From Bactericera cockerelli (taxonomy: Eukaryota > Arthropoda > Insecta > Hemiptera > Triozidae): a DNA stretch of 64,000 nt. The position numbers and the translations under genes were made by a program. The stretch is from assembly GCA_024516035.1 (NCBI GenBank), contig JAMCCL010000068.1, forward strand, positions 50,457-114,456, written 5' to 3'. How positions within the stretch are numbered: position 1 is the first letter of the stretch; every line of letters begins with the position of its first letter. Positions 59,484-64,000 of the stretch are shown here, in pieces. Under the pieces are notes generated by a model, which did no database searches, was not told the origin of the DNA, and saw nothing but the letters and a program-made list of their open reading frames with translations.

Positions 59484-60026
59484 GGCAAAAATTTAGCGGA
59501 AAAGGGGGTATTTTCCATAACGTGTGATTTTTTTGGCAAAAACTTTTATATTTTTTAATTTTGAATACCAAAAAATTGGCGAGATTGCAAAACTGAAGGC
59601 CATTTTTAAAGAAAAAGTACTTGTCCGTCGGGGTTTTTTCCTACAGGGTGTAGAAAAAAATGTTTTCAATGATTTTTTTAAAATTCATTATTTTGGTTCA
59701 GAGGAATAGTGACTTTTCCATCAAGGGGCAACATTTTGAGCCAAGAAAGAATGAGGATCAATACATAAAGAAAGAAAATATTCTCTTAACCCCAAAAAAA
59801 TGAATTTTGAAAATCATTGAGAACTTTTTTTTTTTGTACACCCTGTATGGAAAGGTCGAAAAAGGGGCAAGCCTTCATTCAATATAAAAAAAATGCCTTC
59901 TTTTTTGCTATCTCTGTACAATTTTTGTGTGATTCCTCAATTAAAAAAAAATATGAAAATGCTTTGTCCAACAAAAAACACACGTTTAGGGAAAAAATAC
60001 CTACCCTTTCCGCTAATTTTTGCTCA
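59484..60026. mobile_element. Foldback element with a smaller TA-flanked inverted repeat inside
   Basis: GCAAAAATTTAGCGGAAAAG at the left opposes CTTTCCGCTAATTTTTGC at the right. The arms can be followed inward through GTATTTTCC and ACGTGTGATTTTTTTG for at least 70 bases. A second pair, CAGGGTGTAGAAAAAAA (59644) and TTTTTTTGTACACCCTG (ending 59845), is flanked by TA and marks a 202-bp segment in the centre. Base errors blur the arms. Confidence 0.45.
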
Positions 60027-63000
60027 GTGATATGCTTTGGTTGGGATTCAAAATTTCAAACCAACGCGAACGGATCCTTCACTACCTAAATTTAGTACCG
60101 ACAGCCCCGTGTTTTTCGACCCAGATTTTTACGATAAGGCGGGCCTGAAAACCTGGAATCGGGGTTCAAGTCTGTTTCGCGAAGATTTGGGAAAAGCGAG
60201 TTTTTTTTATTTGGGGGAATTAAAAATTTGGTAAACTTGGTAACTATTAGTGTTCTTATCTTCTGTTTATAACTGAAGTTTTTTCTTAAAAATTTTTTTT
60301 TTTTTTAATAAGGGAAAATGCAATTAATTTGCTTTGGTGCACCGTAAAATTGAAAAGTTCATACTTTTTAATCATTGTTTTTCTAAACGGATTTTAATTG
60401 TTACGGGGGTTCTCTGAGTTAGAGTCATCAGCCCATTACATGACACAGCAGGGGAAAAATTTTTAAAAATTTTTCAAATTTTGGAAAAAATGAAATTATG
60501 GGGCAAAACAAATTTAAAAATTTGTAAAAAATCAGTCGCACATATTAAATATTTTGACAAGCCCTTACCCCAAAATTTTAAAAATTCTGCTGGTACATAT
60601 AGTGGTGCATTGTGTGCCCCCGTGTTGCTGGGTATAAATTAATTTACTGAACGGGGGTTTAAATTTTTAGTGACTTACGTATCCAGCATGCGTCCATTAA
60701 ATCCTCATGCAAAAAGAGAGCTAAAAATTTAACACCCGATTTACAATAAATTTAAAAAATACTGAAAAAAAAGTTGAAATGGAAGGGTAATCAAAAGAAT
60801 TAGACTGTTTCCACACAATGGTTGTGTACTGATATTTGGTCTCTACACTGGAGTTTATGTGGGCAAGTTAAAACCGATTTTGTTTTTTGGCCCCGGCTCA
60901 ACAAAATTTTTTGTTTCTTTTTGACATTTGCCATTTTTTTGATACAGTTGTATAAATCGCAAAAAATATGTAAGTAGATATTATTGGATCTAAAAAATTA
61001 AAAATTTTCAAATTTTTTTTTAAATGAAAAAAGTAGCCACTAAATTAAAATTAAATACGATGTGGTTTGTTACTTTGACCATTCGAGAGAAAAAAAAACG
61101 ACGGACAAACAGACACAACCAAAGTTGCTCAGGAGGTTATGAAACGCCAGAAAAAAAATGAAACGAAGCAAAAAAAAATTTAGCAAAAAAACCACTACTT
61201 TCGATTTTTTAAAATTTTTTCGCAAAAAAACAAAATCAAACTTTTAAAACAAAAAAATTGGTACAACTCGTATTTTCTATCAATAAACATGGAGTGCCAA
61301 AAAACCAAAAAATAATTCTTCGCAATACATATTCCAGATTTTCTTTTTTTTCTAAACAATTAAATAACAAAAAATTCACAAGCCCCCTTCAATTTTTTAC
61401 ATTTATTTGATAAGCAATTTTTTAACTTTATGCGATTTTTATTTTATTTTTTCATTTTGGGATAAAATAAAAATTCAGAAGGGAAACCCTTTTGCGGGAA
61501 TTTTGCCAATATTATTTAAATGGTTTTAAAAAAAAGAAAGCATTGAAACAGTGAAAGGTTTTTTTTACAACAGCTACAGCTCCTAGCCCAAAATTACCCC
61601 GGCCCCTAACATCCTATAGTTCCCAATTCACTAAGTTCACTATTTACTTTACAATTTTAACGTATTAAAATAAAATGTGAAAAATTTTTTTATGTTTTGA
61701 AAAATTAAATACTGGGTTACCCTTCAAGATTGAGCAGGTTCCAAGGGACATTTGTGAAAAAAAAATAAATGTGGTTGGGGTTTTGAGTACCTAATATGTA
61801 AATGATTTTATTTTGAGAACATTTCTTAGCATTTATCGTCCCAACACTCAAACAAAAAAAAAAAAACTAGGTGAATTGGGACACCCCAAGTTTCCCAAAT
61901 TTAAAAGTTCAGGGTTTGAGACCCGAGTCCCTTAAAATTTTAATATCAATTTTTTTGCACAAAAAAACCTATTTTCTCCCCCCTTTATAAAGAGAAGCCA
62001 GTATGATGCCCAAAACCTGACTGTCCAAAAACAAATTAAAGTAAGAAGACTCCAAAATTTTTAGAATGTTATTTCAAGTTGAATGTTTCGAGGGGTCATT
62101 TTTTCACGTTAACCCCCGCATGTGGAAGGGGTACCCCCCTTTTCCACGTTTAGCTAGATTTTCATCACTATAAATTACCCCGATTCTTTCTAGGTAAACC
62201 CTTTTGACTTTTTTAAAAATATGATTGGCTGTATTTTTATTTTATTTATTTCCATAACGATTGAAGGGGGGTTTTTTTCCATGATTGCAGGGAAAATTAG
62301 ACATAGAGGGGATATGATGGGGGTATTCAATTTGAACAACAGTGGGGGGAAAAAAAAATTTTAAAAATAAAATTTTTTTATCCCCTTTTGGGGACGTAGT
62401 AGAAAAAAATATACATAAACTATGTAACCATAAATATTAATAATAATTTTTAAAAAAAATGTTGAATAAAATTTTATTTTAGCCATGGGGAAAGTAAAAA
62501 AGGGGGAATTGCCAATTAGGGACACAATACTTCCTCCAAAAATGGGGTTTAACTTTTCACTATCGCATATTTTTTTTTTGACTTTTTTTTTTTTCCCAAA
62601 ACCTTCATTTGGGATTTTCCAGAATTTTTTAAGGATTCTCCTAAAAGGTTTAAAAAATTCTATATACATAAAAAAAAATCCGTATCGATAAGTAGAAAAA
62701 CCTACTTTTTGAAATTTTTTCCCAAATATTTCGGTTTTTTCTTAAATATCGGGAGTTTCAGACTTAATCAAATTTTGTTTTTAAAAAAAAAAAATCAAAA
62801 TTTTTTATGTCAAGACTTTAAAACGCATAATTATACATAAGGAATGTCGTTGAGATCAGGTTTTTTGGGGTTCCCCGTTTAAAGTTAAAAAAAATTTGAA
62901 GTCGGGCCCCCATGGTTTTTTATCTCCAAGAACCCCTAGTGCAAAGTTTTCCCCTTCCCAAATTTAAAAAAGAAACCAAAAAACAATTTTGGTTTTTTTC

Positions 63001-63154
63001 CCTTTTTTTTTCAAAATTTTTTTTTTAATCCGTTCAGAGATTTGGGCGTTACAATGCATTTAACGGGCTGATAGACGTTGCTCAAGGAAAGTCATTCAAA
63101 AATCACGAAGGGTTTAAAAAATCTTTTGGGGAACATAAAAAAATACAAGGGGGC

Positions 63155-63440
63155 GCCGGGGTTAGCCCCCAGTGGTTAAGCACTCGGGGTTTTCCATGCG
63201 GAAGGTCCCGGGGGTTCCCAACCCCCCCCGCCGACAAAAAATTTTTATTCTTAATTTGGGGTTTCAATTGTTTGTAAGGGATACCCCTTTTTTTGGGGCG
63301 CTCGTGTTGACCCAGCACCTTAAAAGGGAAGTTATTTTGTCCCCTTTTTCGCCATAGAGGGGGGGCCCCTTTTCCCACGGGGGTGGGCAGTCTACAACAA
63401 GACCCAAGCCCTCTACAGTAGCTCCGTTTCCCTGGGTAAC
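63155..63440 (+). mobile_element. tRNA-Gly-like SINE, intact-order copy with base errors
   Basis: It begins with a tRNA-like head (CCAGTGGTTAAGCACTCGGG, then CCATGCGGAAGGTCCCGGG) followed by GCCGACAAAAAATTTTTATT, TTGTTTGTAAGGGATACC, GCGCTCGTGTTGACC, and CTCTACAGTAGCTCCGTTTC. Each block is found in the same order in the split SINE at 27972-30280 (minus strand). Stretched G and C runs are interpreted as errors. Confidence 0.7.
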
Positions 63441-64000
63441 CCCAAATTAAAAAAAAGGGTGTGAAAAAAATCATCTTTAAAAAAAAAAAAAATAAAAAAA
63501 CTTTAAAAATTTTTCGGGAAGATTCGGGTGCCCGGGAAGGGGGGCTATACAATGCTTTCATGAATTCCCCGGGAAAAATTTTTTTTAAATAAAAAATTTT
63601 TTCCCGGGTACCTTAAACCCCCCAAAAAAAATTAAAAAAAAATTTTAAAAAAGGTTTGGGAAAAGGGCTTAAAAAAAACCAATTTTTTTTAAAAAAATGG
63701 GAAATTTTAATTTAAAAAAACCCCCTTTTCCCCCAACCCTTTTAAAAAAAAAGGGAAAAAAGGGGGAAAAGGGTTACTTTTTAAAAAACGGGAAAATTAA
63801 AAGGAAAAAATAAAAACAATATAATTTTGGGGAAAACTTAAATTTGGGGAAAAAAAATTTTTTGGGGGAGAAGGAAAGCGAGAAAAGATGAGAAGCGAAC
63901 AGTGTACAAAATTTATGGGAAAAAAATTAAAAATAATTTAAGATAATAAATTTCTTAAAGAATAAAATTTTAAAAAAAGGGGAGAATGTAGATAAAAAAT

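Larger units (their letters stand above)
53300..64000. other. Low-quality, homopolymer-inflated sequence
   Basis: From about 53.3 kb on, runs of A, T, C and G of 4-12 bases follow one another at a density not seen earlier. Examples: 54480-54560, 54720-54830, 55010-55030, 63600-63760. A SINE copy at 63155-63440 has GGGGGTTCCCAACCCCCCCC where its relative at 30.2 kb has GGGTTCGATCCCCC. I infer unpolished long-read or low-coverage consensus. I call no genes here. The ORFs (for example 55832-56326, 63103-63561) should not be trusted. A weak tRNA-like segment may lie at 54965-55045 (minus). Confidence 0.65.

Noticed and set aside
63103..63561. 152-codon minus-strand ORF
   Set aside because: Antisense to a tRNA-derived SINE in sequence with inflated runs. 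No domain.

Overview
This is a eukaryotic, AT-rich, gene-poor nuclear window, almost certainly from an insect. The one host gene exon I can identify is the last coding exon of an NK6-class homeobox gene (HGTX/Nkx6 type) on the minus strand at 46706-46894. The repeat spectrum is hAT, pogo, piggyBac-type and mariner-type MITEs, tRNA- and 5S-derived SINEs, a Gypsy gag, a RLE-type non-LTR element, and a MITE with ACTTTCCTTATC ends. It reminds me of hemipteran genomes, perhaps a planthopper, but the genus is a guess. There is no bacterial-style operon, rRNA cluster or CRISPR array.

Layout. 1-4 kb: a broken Gypsy-class LTR retrotransposon on the minus strand (primer-binding site, leader, truncated gag, pol linker), interrupted by the 3' part of a LINE. 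5-12.5 kb: a MITE, two tRNA-derived SINE heads, a 2.1-kb non-autonomous hAT with a perfect 8-bp target-site duplication (TSD), a 159-bp piggyBac-type MITE and a 34-bp minisatellite. 15-21.5 kb: a MITE, then a frameshifted R2-like (restriction-like-endonuclease) non-LTR retrotransposon, and 2 kb further on a diverged 3' fragment of a second member of that family. 22.8-25.3 kb: SINE, pogo-transposase remnant, an 885-bp foldback element and a 33-bp minisatellite. 28-30.3 kb: a three-level nest in which a piggyBac-type MITE lies in a hAT that lies in a tRNA-Gly-like SINE. 33-37 kb: LINE remnant, then a pogo-like element split by a hAT MITE that carries its own 71-bp minisatellite. 41-46 kb: 67-bp minisatellite, SINE, two more MITEs.

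45.8-53 kb is the HGTX locus. The terminal exon encodes homeodomain positions 47-60 and a 48-residue tail. About 50 bases past the stop lies an 837-bp, 30-bp-unit minisatellite in which nearly every unit carries AATAAA in the gene's sense orientation. Upstream is a presumed long intron that extends out of the window and holds a duplicated tRNA-like module, a complex non-repetitive block, and a 5S-rRNA-derived SINE with a clear TSD.

From about 53.3 kb to the end the base composition becomes abnormal, with stretched runs of A, T, C and G. A SINE copy there (63.2 kb) compared with its relative at 28-30 kb shows homopolymer inflation. I read this as unpolished, error-rich assembly, so no genes are called there.

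No set of genes here works as one pathway. The window is a homeobox-gene 3' end plus its intron in a transposon-rich landscape.
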